Source: CAXMST01 sp963712765 (GTDB taxonomy: Bacteria; Actinomycetota; Thermoleophilia; Solirubrobacterales; 70-9). Taken from it: a stretch of DNA of 64,000 bases. This document shows, one piece after another, positions 25,225 to 33,600 of this stretch (within the stretch, counting starts at the first letter, position 1; each line of letters opens with the position of its first letter). The translations under genes and the position numbers were made by a program. The notes under the pieces are model-generated. The model made no database searches, was not told where the DNA came from, and saw nothing but the letters and a program-made list of their open reading frames with translations. Location: contig CAVQIX010000004.1 in NCBI GenBank assembly GCA_963712765.1, forward strand, positions 1-64,000, read 5' to 3'.

Positions 25225-26279
25225 GCGCCGAGCAGGCCGGCGATCACGCGGGAGCGGCCCACCGCGCCGAGGTAGGCGGAGTCGAGCTCGGGCGTGAGCA
25301 GCTCGGCGAACTCTGCGGCCGAGATCCTGGCGCCGGGGCCGAAGCCGATCTCGGGGTCGGCGATCGCGGCGCGCTCGCGCAGCAGACGCGGGAGCGAGCA
25401 AGCGAGATCGCGGCTCGCCCGCAGCTTCTCGGGCAGCCAGCCGCCGGCGGCCGCGGCCACGAGTAGCGCCAGCTCCGTCGCCAGCAGCGCCGGGATCAGG
25501 GCGAGCAGGAGGCGTCGGGGGTAGGTGCGGATCACCGTCGCGATCCGATTGCGCTCGAGGTAGTACCACTTGTGGGAGCCCTTGTCGAAGTCGTAGTCGT
25601 GGTCGACGCGGGCCCGCGGCTCGAGCCCGAGCCGGTGGCCGGTGAGCCACAGGCGCAGGCCGAGGTCGGTGTCCTCGTGATAGAGGAAATACTCCTCGCT
25701 GAAGCCGGCCAGCGCCTCCCAGACCGGCCGGCGCATCGCCAGGCAGGCGCCGGTCGGGAAGGTGATCTCACATGGCTCGGTGGGCGCCTGCGCGATCGGC
25801 CGTCCCGCACCGCCCGCCCAGGCGACCCCGGTGTAGTGGACGACCCCGCCCCAGGTGTTGACCCGGCTGCCTCGATCGGCGCTGACCAGGCCCTGCCACG
25901 CGTCCCAGTCCCGTCCCTCGATCAGCGGCAGCTCGATCGCGTCACGGAAGCCGGGCTCGACCACGGCGTCGGGGTTGAGGAAGAGCAGCAGCTCGTTGCG
26001 GGTGGCGGCCGCTCCGGCGTTGCAGGCGGCGCCGAAGCCCAGGTTCGCTCCCAACTCGAGCAGCACCGCATCGGGCGCCAGCTTCCGGACCCGGTCGGGG
26101 GTGCCGTCGGAGGAGCCGTTGTCGCAGACGATCAGCTCGTCGCCCTCGCGCAGCTCGGCGGCGATCGCCGGCAGGGAGCGGGTGACCTCGGCGGCGGAGT
26201 CGTAGGTGACGACGACGACCGAGATCGGGCCCGAGCCCGGGCCCGAGCCCGGGCGTTCGCTTTCAGGTTCGGCGTGCAC
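25185..26279 (-). CDS. Family 2 glycosyltransferase (rhamnosyltransferase-like)
   Basis: 364 aa starting at a GTG. After a Gly/Pro/Ser-rich N-terminus (encoded by a GC-rich near-palindromic repeat) come SVVVVTYDSAAEVTRSLP, CDNGSSDGTPDRV, NLGFGAACNAGA, the metal site FLNPDAVVEPGF, and GFSEEYFLYHEDTDLGLRLW, all typical of the GT2 group that builds rhamnan-like or galactofuran chains. Two hydrophobic stretches near the C-terminus (LLLALIPALLATELALLVAAAA, read in part) suggest membrane association. Divergent from the hydroxyacid dehydrogenase. Confidence 0.9.
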   Translation of the reverse strand: MHAEPESERPGSGPGSGPISVVVVTYDSAAEVTRSLPAIAAELREGDELIVCDNGSSDGTPDRVRKLAPDAVLLELGANLGFGAACNAGAAATRNELLLFLNPDAVVEPGFRDAIELPLIEGRDWDAWQGLVSADRGSRVNTWGGVVHYTGVAWAGGAGRPIAQAPTEPCEITFPTGACLAMRRPVWEALAGFSEEYFLYHEDTDLGLRLWLTGHRLGLEPRARVDHDYDFDKGSHKWYYLERNRIATVIRTYPRRLLLALIPALLATELALLVAAAAGGWLPEKLRASRDLACSLPRLLRERAAIADPEIGFGPGARISAAEFAELLTPELDSAYLGAVGRSRVIAGLLGAYWSVVLRVVGRP

Positions 26280-26385
26280 CGTCCCGGAAGCTTGACGATC
26301 GAGCGCCCGGAATCCTCGCGACCCCGGGGAGGCGCACGAAGTGCCTCAGAGCGCCGACCGGGCCCGAGCGGCGATGATGAGCCGG

Positions 26386-27312
26386 ATGGCACCGATCTTC
26401 GTCACCCGGCGCCTGCCCGGAAGCGGGCTCGACCGGCTCCGCTCCGAGCACCACCTCGAGGTCTGGCAGGGGGAGTTGCCCCCGGGCCGCGAGGAGCTGC
26501 TGAGCGGGGTCGCGGCGGCCGAGGGACTGCTCTGCCTGCTCACCGACCGGATCGACGCCGAGCTGCTCGACTCCGCACCGGGCCTGCGGGCGGTCGTCAA
26601 CCTCGCCGTCGGAACCGACAACATCGACCTCGCCGAGTGCGCTTCGCGAGGGATCGCGGTCGGCAATACACCCGGCGTGCTGACCCAGGCCACCGCCGAT
26701 CTCACCTTCGCCCTGATCCTTGCCTCCGCCCGGCGCCTGCCAGAGGCGGAGGCCGCCGTCCGCGAAGGGCGCTGGCGGACCTGGGAGCCGGCGGGGTGGC
26801 TCGGCGCCGATGTCGGCGGCGCGACGCTCGGGATCATCGGCCTCGGCAAGATCGGGCGGGCGGTCGCCAGACGCTCGGAGGGCTTCGGGATGAGGCTCCT
26901 GCACCACAACCTCAGCAGCGGGGTCTCGCTCGAGACGCTGCTGGAGGAGTCCGACTTCGTCACCTTGCACTGCCCGCTCACCGACGGGACCCGGGGCCTG
27001 ATCGGCGAGCGTGAGCTGGAGCGGATGCGCCCCACCGCCCATCTGGTCAACACCGCCCGCGGGGAGATCGTCGATACCGACGCGCTGGCCGCAGCGCTGC
27101 ACGCGGGCACGATTGCCGGCGCCGCGCTCGACGTCACCGATCCCGAGCCGCTGCCCGCCGACCACCCGCTGCTGCAGGCACCGCGGCTGATCGTGCTCCC
27201 ACACATCGGCTCGGCCTCGCGGATCGCGCGCGAGGGCATGGTCGGGATCGCGGTCGACAACCTGCTTGCCGCGCTGGCGGGGCGTCGGATGCCGCACCCC
27301 GTGGGTGGCTGA
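26386..27312 (+). CDS. D-isomer 2-hydroxyacid dehydrogenase (glyoxylate/hydroxypyruvate reductase-like)
   Basis: NAD(P)-dependent dehydrogenase of about 308 aa. I choose the ATG at 26386 because MAPIFVTRRLPGSGLDRL is the usual start; GTG 26341 and ATG 26374 are possible. Substrate-binding NLAVGTDNIDL, dinucleotide fold LGIIGLGKIGRAVARR, catalytic Arg in LVNTARGEIVD, Glu in TDPEPLPADHPL and His in VLPHIGSAS are all in place. Confidence 0.93.
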   Translation: MAPIFVTRRLPGSGLDRLRSEHHLEVWQGELPPGREELLSGVAAAEGLLCLLTDRIDAELLDSAPGLRAVVNLAVGTDNIDLAECASRGIAVGNTPGVLTQATADLTFALILASARRLPEAEAAVREGRWRTWEPAGWLGADVGGATLGIIGLGKIGRAVARRSEGFGMRLLHHNLSSGVSLETLLEESDFVTLHCPLTDGTRGLIGERELERMRPTAHLVNTARGEIVDTDALAAALHAGTIAGAALDVTDPEPLPADHPLLQAPRLIVLPHIGSASRIAREGMVGIAVDNLLAALAGRRMPHPVGG

Positions 27313-27355
27313 GCCCCCGCCCCGCGCCCGGCGCAGGAGCACTAGACTGGCCACA

Positions 27356-27883
27356 GTGGGGTTCCTCAGCGACCGCAGGCTGAAGAAGAGGGGACACGAA
27401 GCGATCGGGGTCGTCAGCTACGCCGAACCGCTGCCCTCCGACCACGTATCGGCGGTAGTGCCCTACCTGCTCAAGGTCGTGGTCTCCGGCGACGAGCACC
27501 CCGAGCGCGAGGTCGAGCTCGAAGCCGGCGCCCAGCGCGGGGAGCCGCTCGACACCGGGGCCCGCCTCGCTGTCATGGTCGATCCCCGCGATCCCGGGCG
27601 GATCGCGATCGACTGGGACCGGACGCGGGAGCTGCTGCGCGGCGAGCGGAGCGGCGGCACCGCCCTCCGCCAGGCGCTCGGGGCGGCGATCGCCGACGAG
27701 CACCGGACCGGCGCCGAGCAGATCGAAGGCGTGATCACGGCGGCGGCCCCCGAAGATGAAGCCCGCGCCGGCAGCAGCACCAACGAGGTCGACGACCTCA
27801 AGCAGCTGGCGGAGCTGCACTCGACCGGCGCGCTCACCGACGAGGAGTTCACGATCGCCAAGCGCCACCTGCTCGGGACCTGA
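27356..27883 (+). CDS. SHOCT-domain protein
   Basis: 175 aa from a GTG at 27356 (MGFLSDRRLKKRG). The C-terminus VDDLKQLAELHSTGALTDEEFTIAKRHLL is a clear SHOCT motif, the short helical tail thought to mediate oligomerisation or membrane association. The middle (AVMVDPRDPGRIAIDW and before) looks like a small beta domain with no firm family. Intact; function unknown. Confidence 0.8.
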   Translation: MGFLSDRRLKKRGHEAIGVVSYAEPLPSDHVSAVVPYLLKVVVSGDEHPEREVELEAGAQRGEPLDTGARLAVMVDPRDPGRIAIDWDRTRELLRGERSGGTALRQALGAAIADEHRTGAEQIEGVITAAAPEDEARAGSSTNEVDDLKQLAELHSTGALTDEEFTIAKRHLLGT

Positions 27884-27920
27884 GCCTCCGAGCTCACGAC
27901 AAGCTCGGCACCGGCATCGA

Positions 27921-28796
27921 TCAGGGCTGAGCGACGTCGGCCCGGCGGACCCGGAACACCGGATAGTCGGCCGCGATCCGCTCGAACTCCTCGAGCGGGG
28001 CATCGGGCTCGACGGGGATGTGGGGTCGGGCGCCGGGGGCGATCTCAAGGTAGCGGCGGAGGATCGGGGCGCGTTGGTCAGCTTCTACCTCCTCCAGCCG
28101 AACCGGCTCGCGGGTGCCGTGGCGGAGGGTCGCCTCGCCGCCTGCGGCGCGCACGTTGGCTACCCAGTTCGCCCGCTCGCCCAGCATCGAGGCGAGGTAG
28201 CGCTCGCCATCGAAATCGGCGACCATCACCGGGAAGGAGACGCTCCCGCCGCTCCGGCGGCCGCGGACCTCCAGCGTGTTGAGCCGCCCCGGCCCTAGGC
28301 CGGCGATCCCGACGAGCCGCCAGCCTCCGTTGAGGACCCTCGCGACGTAATTCGGGCTGCCGCCCCGATACATCCAGCGCCAGACCGCTCCCGGGCGGTC
28401 CTCCTCCCCCTCAGCAGCGGCCGGAAGACGCGCCGCGGTTGCGAGGTTGACCGCGGCTGGCAGCGCCGAAACAGTGAGGGTGAGCGCCCGGCGCCCCGGC
28501 GGCAGCCGGCACCAAAAGAAGGCGGTCGCGGCGGCGTCGAAGGCGTCGGCGAGGCCGGCCGCAACCAGCCAGGAGCGACGCGCGCGGCCACCGGCGGCGA
28601 GCAGGTTGCCGGCGCCGAGCAAGGCATCCCGGGCGCCGAAGGCGCTGATGAAGAGCTGCGCGCCGGCGCCCTCGACGTCCTCGCCAACCAGCAGGCGGCC
28701 GAGCGGCCGCGGGCAGGCGATGAACGCCGTCCCCGACCCGAGGCGGGCGGCGCCGAGCGCCCGAGCGAGCCGCTGCTCTGGGCTGCCGGAGTCCAT
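27921..28796 (-). CDS. Two-domain protein: small membrane domain plus F420 (Ddn-like) nitroreductase domain
   Basis: 291 aa from MDSGSPEQRL (28796). The N-terminal ~150 residues are Ala/Gly-rich with hydrophobic helices (LFISAFGARDALLGAGNLLA and following), like the DUF4267 membrane family. The C-terminal half has the deazaflavin-dependent nitroreductase pattern LNTLEVRGRRSGGSVSFPVM, GERYLASMLGERANWVANVRAAGG and RAPILRRYLEIAPG. F420 dependence is inferred from the family. The joining of these two domains in one chain is uncommon. Overlap with the convergent gene is absent. Confidence 0.75.
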   Translation of the reverse strand: MDSGSPEQRLARALGAARLGSGTAFIACPRPLGRLLVGEDVEGAGAQLFISAFGARDALLGAGNLLAAGGRARRSWLVAAGLADAFDAAATAFFWCRLPPGRRALTLTVSALPAAVNLATAARLPAAAEGEEDRPGAVWRWMYRGGSPNYVARVLNGGWRLVGIAGLGPGRLNTLEVRGRRSGGSVSFPVMVADFDGERYLASMLGERANWVANVRAAGGEATLRHGTREPVRLEEVEADQRAPILRRYLEIAPGARPHIPVEPDAPLEEFERIAADYPVFRVRRADVAQP

Positions 28797-29001
28797 CGAG
28801 CCCCACTCTATTGGCCGGAGCGCCGGCACGGCGAAGCGCCCAGAGAGTGGCCTCGTCAGCTTTCGGAGGCGGCCGGACCACCCGCCTCAACGTTCCGGTC
28901 GCCAGAGGAAGCGCTTCCGAAACGCCTCCAGAACCCGTCGCCAGAGATCCCTTCGCACCAGCTGGCTACCCGAGACAGAGCCTGTTGCAGGTCTCTTGCG
29001 A

Positions 29002-29074
29002 AGCCGCCGAGCGGATTTGAACCGCTGACCCCTTCATTACGAGTGAAGTGCTCTACCAGCTGAGCTACGGCGGC
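29002..29074 (-). tRNA. tRNA-Thr (CGT)
   Basis: Minus-strand cloverleaf: acceptor GCCGCCG/CGGCGGC, D-arm TAGCTCAGCTGGTAGAGCA, anticodon stem CTTCA/TGAAG with loop CTCGTAA giving CGT, T-arm with GTTCAAATC. No encoded CCA. Confidence 0.95.
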
Positions 29075-29087
29075 GCGGGGCGGGAGT

Positions 29088-29226
29088 CTAGAGGGGGACC
29101 CCCCAGCGCGACGAAATCATCCGCGACGGCGCCGGGGGCGTCTCGGAGTTGCTCCCAGGTGATCCGGACCACCCTCCAGCCGGCGACGGCGAGCCGGCGA
29201 TCGCTTGGCGCGGGCGGTCGGCCTCG
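29088..29226 (-). pseudogene. C-terminal fragment of a DUF559 endonuclease-like protein
   Basis: Minus strand reads DRRLAVAGWRVVRITWEQLRD (given here to 20 plus one residues split as DRRLAVAGWRVV / RITWEQLRD), then APGAVADDFVALGGPPL and a TAG at 29088-29090. This is the final strand-helix of the DUF559 nuclease-like domain; the intact protein at 37,138 ends with a similar pattern. No upstream domain is present, and the frame jumps just before DRRL, so it is a remnant lying between tRNA-Thr and the response regulator. Confidence 0.6.
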
Positions 29227-29246
29227 CGCCAAGGGTCGACCTGGCT

Positions 29247-29969
29247 CTACTCGGGCTCGATCAGCTTGTAGCCGACGCCGCGGACCGTGAGCACCAGCTC
29301 GGGATCCTGGGGGTCGCGCTCGATCTTCTGACGGAGGTTGGAGATGTGGACGTCGCAGGCGCGAACGTCGCCGCTGAACTCCGACTGCCAGAGCTCCTCC
29401 ATGATCTCGAGGCGGCTGAAGACCTGACCGGGGTTCTCCGCCAGCAGGCGCAGGACCTGGAACTCCGAGCGGGTCAGGTTGACCGGCTCGCCGCGGACCG
29501 TGACGAGGTGGCGGGCGAGGTCGATCCGCACCTCGCCGGCGTCGATTCCCTTGCCTCCCTCACCGTTGGTTGTCGCCGAGGCGCTCGAGCCCCGGTCGAG
29601 CTCGCGACGGCGGAGCTGGGCGCGGATGCGTCCGAGCAGCTCGCGGACGCTGAACGGCTTGGTCACGTAGTCGTCGGCGCCGACCTCCAGGCCAACCACC
29701 TTGTCGACCTCGGCGTCCTTGGCGGTCAGCAGGATTATCGGCACCGGGCTGCGACCGCGAACGTCGCGACACAGATCGAGACCGCTCTTGCCGGGCATCA
29801 TGATGTCGAGCACCAGCAGGTCGTAGTCGATCTCCGGACCAAGCTTGGTGTCCGCGTCGTCGCCGTCGGTCGCGATTGTGACCTCGAAGCCCTCCTGCTT
29901 GAGGGCGTAGCCGACCGACTCGCGGACGGAGGGCTCGTCGTCGGCTACCAGGATCTTGCCGCTGCTCAA
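29247..29969 (-). CDS. OmpR/PhoB-family response regulator
   Basis: 240 aa. Receiver domain with acidic pocket ILVADDEPSVRES, phosphoacceptor Asp in LLVLDIMMPGKSG, Thr in LLTAKDAEV and Lys in YVTKPFSVREL. A Gly/Ser linker leads to a winged-helix DNA-binding domain with NLTRSEFQVLRLLAENPGQV, ACDVHISNLRQKIERDP and TVRGVGYKL. Lies 22 nt after the sensor kinase gene in the same direction, so the two form a two-component pair of unknown stimulus. Confidence 0.95.
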   Translation of the reverse strand: MSSGKILVADDEPSVRESVGYALKQEGFEVTIATDGDDADTKLGPEIDYDLLVLDIMMPGKSGLDLCRDVRGRSPVPIILLTAKDAEVDKVVGLEVGADDYVTKPFSVRELLGRIRAQLRRRELDRGSSASATTNGEGGKGIDAGEVRIDLARHLVTVRGEPVNLTRSEFQVLRLLAENPGQVFSRLEIMEELWQSEFSGDVRACDVHISNLRQKIERDPQDPELVLTVRGVGYKLIEPE

Positions 29970-29991
29970 ATCTCGCTCCTACTCATAGTCC

Positions 29992-31773
29992 TCATGCCAC
30001 CGGGGTGGCGCTCGGGATCGCCTCGCGGAGCCGCACCGTGAAGGTGCTGCCGTGGCCCTCTTCCGATTCGACTTCGATCACTCCACCCATCACGTCGATC
30101 ATTCTCTTCGCTATCGCCAGGCCGAGTCCGAAGCCCTCGCGCTCCAACGATCCACTGCCACGATAGAACCGCTCGAAGACGCGATGGCGCTCCTCCTCGG
30201 GAATCCCGCCACCGGTGTCCTCGACCTCGATGACGATCTCCTTCTCCTTGCCACGACAGGCACGGAGCGTAACGACGCCGGGAGGCGGCGTGTGTTTGTA
30301 GGCGTTGGTGAGCAAGCCGATGATCACCTGACGCAACAGGACCGGGTCTGCGTGGGCGACGAAATCGTCGTCGCACTCGACTACGAGCTCGATCCCTGCG
30401 GGCACATCGGTGGTCGCGGCCGACTCCTTGAGGACGAGCTCGATGCTGACCACGTCGGCCTCGCCCTCGCCGATCGCCTCCATCCGGGCCAGGGTCAGCA
30501 GTGACTTGGTCAGACGGCTGACCCGCTCGATGTCGATCGAGAGGCGCTCCAGGAAGTGGTCGCGCGCCTCGGGATCATCCTTGGCGCCCGAGCGCAGGAC
30601 CTCGATCGCGCCGGACATGCCGGCGATCGGGTTGCGGAGCTCGTGGGCTGCGTTGGAGACGAACTCGCGCTCGGCCTCGTCGCGGCGCAGCTCCTCGGTG
30701 CGTTCGCGGACGACCAGCAGCACCGCGCTCTCGGCCGGCAGGTGGCGGGCGCTGATCGCGACGACCCGATCGGCGATGTTGACGTGGTCGTTCTCGACCG
30801 TGCCGCGATGGGTCGCGCGCCGGACCCAGGGCCGAAGTTCCTCGATCGGCTGCGCGTCGGGCTCGATCAGCTCGGAGGCGGCGGGGTTGGCGAACCGGAC
30901 GTCGCCGTCGGCGCCGACCACGATCACCGCATCCTCGAGCGAGACGAAGATCGCCGAGAGGCGGTCGCGCTCGGAGGAGAGAGCGTCGAAGGTCTCGGCC
31001 AGGGCGACGCGCATCGAATCGAGCGAGCGGCCGAGGTCGCCGATCTCATCGCGGCCGCGGGGGTGCAGCGGCTGGGAGAGGTCGCCCTCCGCGATCCGGG
31101 CGGAGGCCGCGGCCAGCCGCTTGACCCGGCTGGTGATCAGGCTGGCGACGAGGAAGCCGATGATCGCGGCGACGACAACCGCGAGCGAGAGCGCGGTGAG
31201 TCGCTCACCCTGCAGGGTGTCGAGCGCCTCGGTGACCTCGACCGGCCGGTCGGCCTGCACGAGCAGGGCGCCGTCGGCGCCGGGGACATCGTTGCGGGTG
31301 ATCGGGAGTCCGAGCACGGTCAGGCCGTTCTCGTCCTGGGTGATGTAGTTGCGACCCCGTAGCGCGCTCTCGCGAGCCTCGGCCTGCCCGGGCACCTCGC
31401 GGTAGTCGACGTTTCCGGCGGCCTCGACGTTGGGCTGGGTGATGAGGTTGTTCGAGGAGTTGAAGACCCAGGCGGCGAACGCCTCGGTCCGGAACTGCGC
31501 GAGCGCCTGGCCGGCCTCGGCGGGCAGGGTGGAGCCGAGCTCGCCGGCGAGCTCGACCGAGCGGCTGACCGCGATCTCACGGGCGCGCTCCTTGGCGGCG
31601 CTCTCCGAGGAGCCGGAGACGAACAGATATACGGAGGTGCCTGAGAGGATCCCGATCGCGGCGAACATCAGCGCCAGCCAGAGACGGACGCCGAATGGGC
31701 GCTTGGTCGCGATCGGCTGGATCGCCGGCCGCTCGGCGGTGGAGGGCAGCTCAGGTGGGTTCAGCGCGGGCAT
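29992..31773 (-). CDS. Membrane sensor histidine kinase (HAMP-PAS-HisKA-HATPase)
   Basis: 593 aa. First membrane helix near FGVRLWLALMFAAIGILSG, an extracytoplasmic sensor region of about 150 residues, second helix VVVAAIIGFLVASLI, then HAMP (RVKRLAAASARIAEGDLSQP), a PAS domain (LEDAVIVVGADGDVRFANPAA), the H-box FVSNAAHELRNPIAG, N-box IIGLLTNAYKHT, and G-boxes EDTGGGIPEEERHRVFERFYR and GFGLGLAIAKRMID. PhoR-like layout. Starts 24 nt after holB; co-transcribed with its response regulator. Confidence 0.94.
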   Translation of the reverse strand: MPALNPPELPSTAERPAIQPIATKRPFGVRLWLALMFAAIGILSGTSVYLFVSGSSESAAKERAREIAVSRSVELAGELGSTLPAEAGQALAQFRTEAFAAWVFNSSNNLITQPNVEAAGNVDYREVPGQAEARESALRGRNYITQDENGLTVLGLPITRNDVPGADGALLVQADRPVEVTEALDTLQGERLTALSLAVVVAAIIGFLVASLITSRVKRLAAASARIAEGDLSQPLHPRGRDEIGDLGRSLDSMRVALAETFDALSSERDRLSAIFVSLEDAVIVVGADGDVRFANPAASELIEPDAQPIEELRPWVRRATHRGTVENDHVNIADRVVAISARHLPAESAVLLVVRERTEELRRDEAEREFVSNAAHELRNPIAGMSGAIEVLRSGAKDDPEARDHFLERLSIDIERVSRLTKSLLTLARMEAIGEGEADVVSIELVLKESAATTDVPAGIELVVECDDDFVAHADPVLLRQVIIGLLTNAYKHTPPPGVVTLRACRGKEKEIVIEVEDTGGGIPEEERHRVFERFYRGSGSLEREGFGLGLAIAKRMIDVMGGVIEVESEEGHGSTFTVRLREAIPSATPVA

Positions 31774-31797
31774 GCCTCTCCCTTTTTAGAGCACAGC

Positions 31798-32949
31798 TCA
31801 GCTGGGACCAAACCCCGCAGCGATGCGGTGGAAGAGAGCTTCCAGGGCGAGCTCCTCGGCGACGTTGACCTGCAGGGTCCTCCTGGTCGCGATCGCGGCC
31901 TCGGCCGCGCGGCGCGCCGGGGCCGGATCGAGGTCCTCGGCATCAGCCTCCAGCTCAGCCCGCCGGTCGACGTTGCGGGCCAGCTCGGGAGCGCCCTCCG
32001 CGTAGGAGATCAGGTCGATGAACCAGGCCGCGGTCAGGGCGAGAGCGGTGTCGAGGGCGGCGGTCCGCTCGCGCCGCCGGGCCCGCTTGGCCGCCTCCCC
32101 GCCCTCGCGCTTGATCCGCTGGGCATCGCGTCCCTTGCCGAACTCGTCGGCCCGCGATGAGGCGGCCGCCTCGACCGCATCGGCTCGCTCGCTGCCGATC
32201 TCGGCCGCGAGTGCGATCAGCTCAACCCATGGGCGCTCGGCGACATCGCCCGCCCGAGCGCCCCGCGCGCAGGACTCGCTCAGCTCCCGTAGCCGGGCGC
32301 CACGCTCGGAGCCGAGGAAGCGGGCCTGCTCGAGATCGCCGTTGGCAAGGGCGGCGAGGGCGGCGATCGACTCAGGCGGCAGCTGCAGGCGCTCGGCGAG
32401 CCGGCGCTCGACCACCTCGCTCGGCAGCGAGTTGAAGGAGACGCGCTGGCAGCGGCTGCGGACCGTCTCCAGCAGGCCGCCGGCGTCGGCGGTGATCAGG
32501 ATCAGATGCGCGTAGGGCGGCGGCTCCTCGAGCGTCTTCAGCAACGCGTTCTGGCTCTCCTCGGCCATCGCGTCCGCGGCCTCGATGACGTACAGGGCGC
32601 GCTCGCCCTCGAAGGGCCGGTAGGAGATCGCGCCGATCACCCCGATCCGGATCTCCTCGACCAGGTGCTGGTTACCGGGCGGCCGCAGCCAGGTGAGGTC
32701 GGGGTGCGGGGAGGGATCGGCGAGAGCCCGACGGCGGGCGAGGCCGGGATCGGTCGAGCCGTCGGCGAGCAGTTCAGCGGCGAAGGCCCGCGCCGCCTCT
32801 CGCTTGCCGCTGCCGGCGGGCCCGACGAAGGCGTAGGCGTGGGAGGGCCCTGTGGCGAGCGCGGCCGCGAGGCTCGCCCGGGCCCCCGGCTGGAATTCGG
32901 TCGCTTCGGCGAGCGCCGGCGGCGCCTGGACCGATCCGGCTGCGCTCAC
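31798..32949 (-). CDS. holB: DNA polymerase III subunit delta'
   Basis: 383 aa clamp-loader subunit. AAA+ features: HAYAFVGPAGSGKREAARAFA (P-loop), RALYVIEAADAMAEESQNALLKTLEEPP (sensor region with the typical QNALLKTLEEP block) and RCQRVSFNSLPSEVV. The N-terminus replaces the usual zinc-binding cysteines with RRALADPSPHPDL, as many delta' proteins do. Overlaps tmk by 4 nt, a very common tmk-holB arrangement. Confidence 0.92.
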   Translation of the reverse strand: MSAAGSVQAPPALAEATEFQPGARASLAAALATGPSHAYAFVGPAGSGKREAARAFAAELLADGSTDPGLARRRALADPSPHPDLTWLRPPGNQHLVEEIRIGVIGAISYRPFEGERALYVIEAADAMAEESQNALLKTLEEPPPYAHLILITADAGGLLETVRSRCQRVSFNSLPSEVVERRLAERLQLPPESIAALAALANGDLEQARFLGSERGARLRELSESCARGARAGDVAERPWVELIALAAEIGSERADAVEAAASSRADEFGKGRDAQRIKREGGEAAKRARRRERTAALDTALALTAAWFIDLISYAEGAPELARNVDRRAELEADAEDLDPAPARRAAEAAIATRRTLQVNVAEELALEALFHRIAAGFGPS

Positions 32950-33563
32950 GCTCCTGCTCCCGGACCGGAGAGTCCGAGCGACTCGCGGACCTGCGCGGCC
33001 ACCGCCTCCGGCGAGGCGGAGGCGTCGACCACGCAGAAGCGCTCGGGCTCGGCGGCGGCGAGCTGATCGAATGCGTCGGCGATCCGCTCCTGAAAGCCGG
33101 CCCCCTCACGCTCGAAGCGGTCGGCGCCAAAGCCGCCCCGCCCGGCGCCCCGCTCGACCGCGGCACCGACATCGAGCCGGAGCAGCACGGTCCGGTCGGG
33201 GAGACAGCCGTCGATCGCGATCGCGTTCAGGGCCTGGGCGTTGTCGATCCCGAGGCCGCGGGCAGCCCCCTGGTAGGCGACGGTCGAGTCGATGAAGCGG
33301 TCGCAGACGACGTCTCGTCCCTCGGCCAGCGCAGGGCGGATCACCCGCTCGACGAGCTCGGCACGGGCGGCGAGAAAGAGCATCAGCTCGGCCCGCGGCG
33401 AGAGCTCGAGCCGGGGGTCCTTGAGCACCTCACGCAGCCGCTCTCCCGCGGGGGTGCCGCCGGGCTCACGCGCGAGCACGGTCTCGGTGCCGAGCGCGGC
33501 CGCGAGCAGGCCGGCCTGAGTGCTCTTCCCGGCTCCGTCGATTCCCTCGAAGGTGACGAACAC
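32946..33563 (-). CDS. tmk: Thymidylate kinase
   Basis: 205 aa. P-loop MFVTFEGIDGAGKSTQAGLLA, the DRF/substrate region VVCDRFIDSTVAYQGAARGLG (DR-x-x-D-S motif), PDRTVLLRLDVG and the LID region around RFEREGAGFQERI. Phosphorylates dTMP to dTDP. The GAGKST P-loop and the LID without a cluster of arginines fit the actinobacterial type. Sits 37 nt downstream of topA. Confidence 0.95.
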   Translation of the reverse strand: MFVTFEGIDGAGKSTQAGLLAAALGTETVLAREPGGTPAGERLREVLKDPRLELSPRAELMLFLAARAELVERVIRPALAEGRDVVCDRFIDSTVAYQGAARGLGIDNAQALNAIAIDGCLPDRTVLLRLDVGAAVERGAGRGGFGADRFEREGAGFQERIADAFDQLAAAEPERFCVVDASASPEAVAAQVRESLGLSGPGAGA

Positions 33564-33600
33564 GTCGCGGGCCTAACTCACCGAGGCGGCCGGGCCGAAT

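Noticed and set aside
26225..26255. GC palindrome-like repeat (cccgagcccgggcccgagcccggg) as a terminator or operator
   Set aside because: It encodes the Gly-Pro-Ser lead of the glycosyltransferase at 25,185-26,279 and is explained by that low-complexity protein segment.
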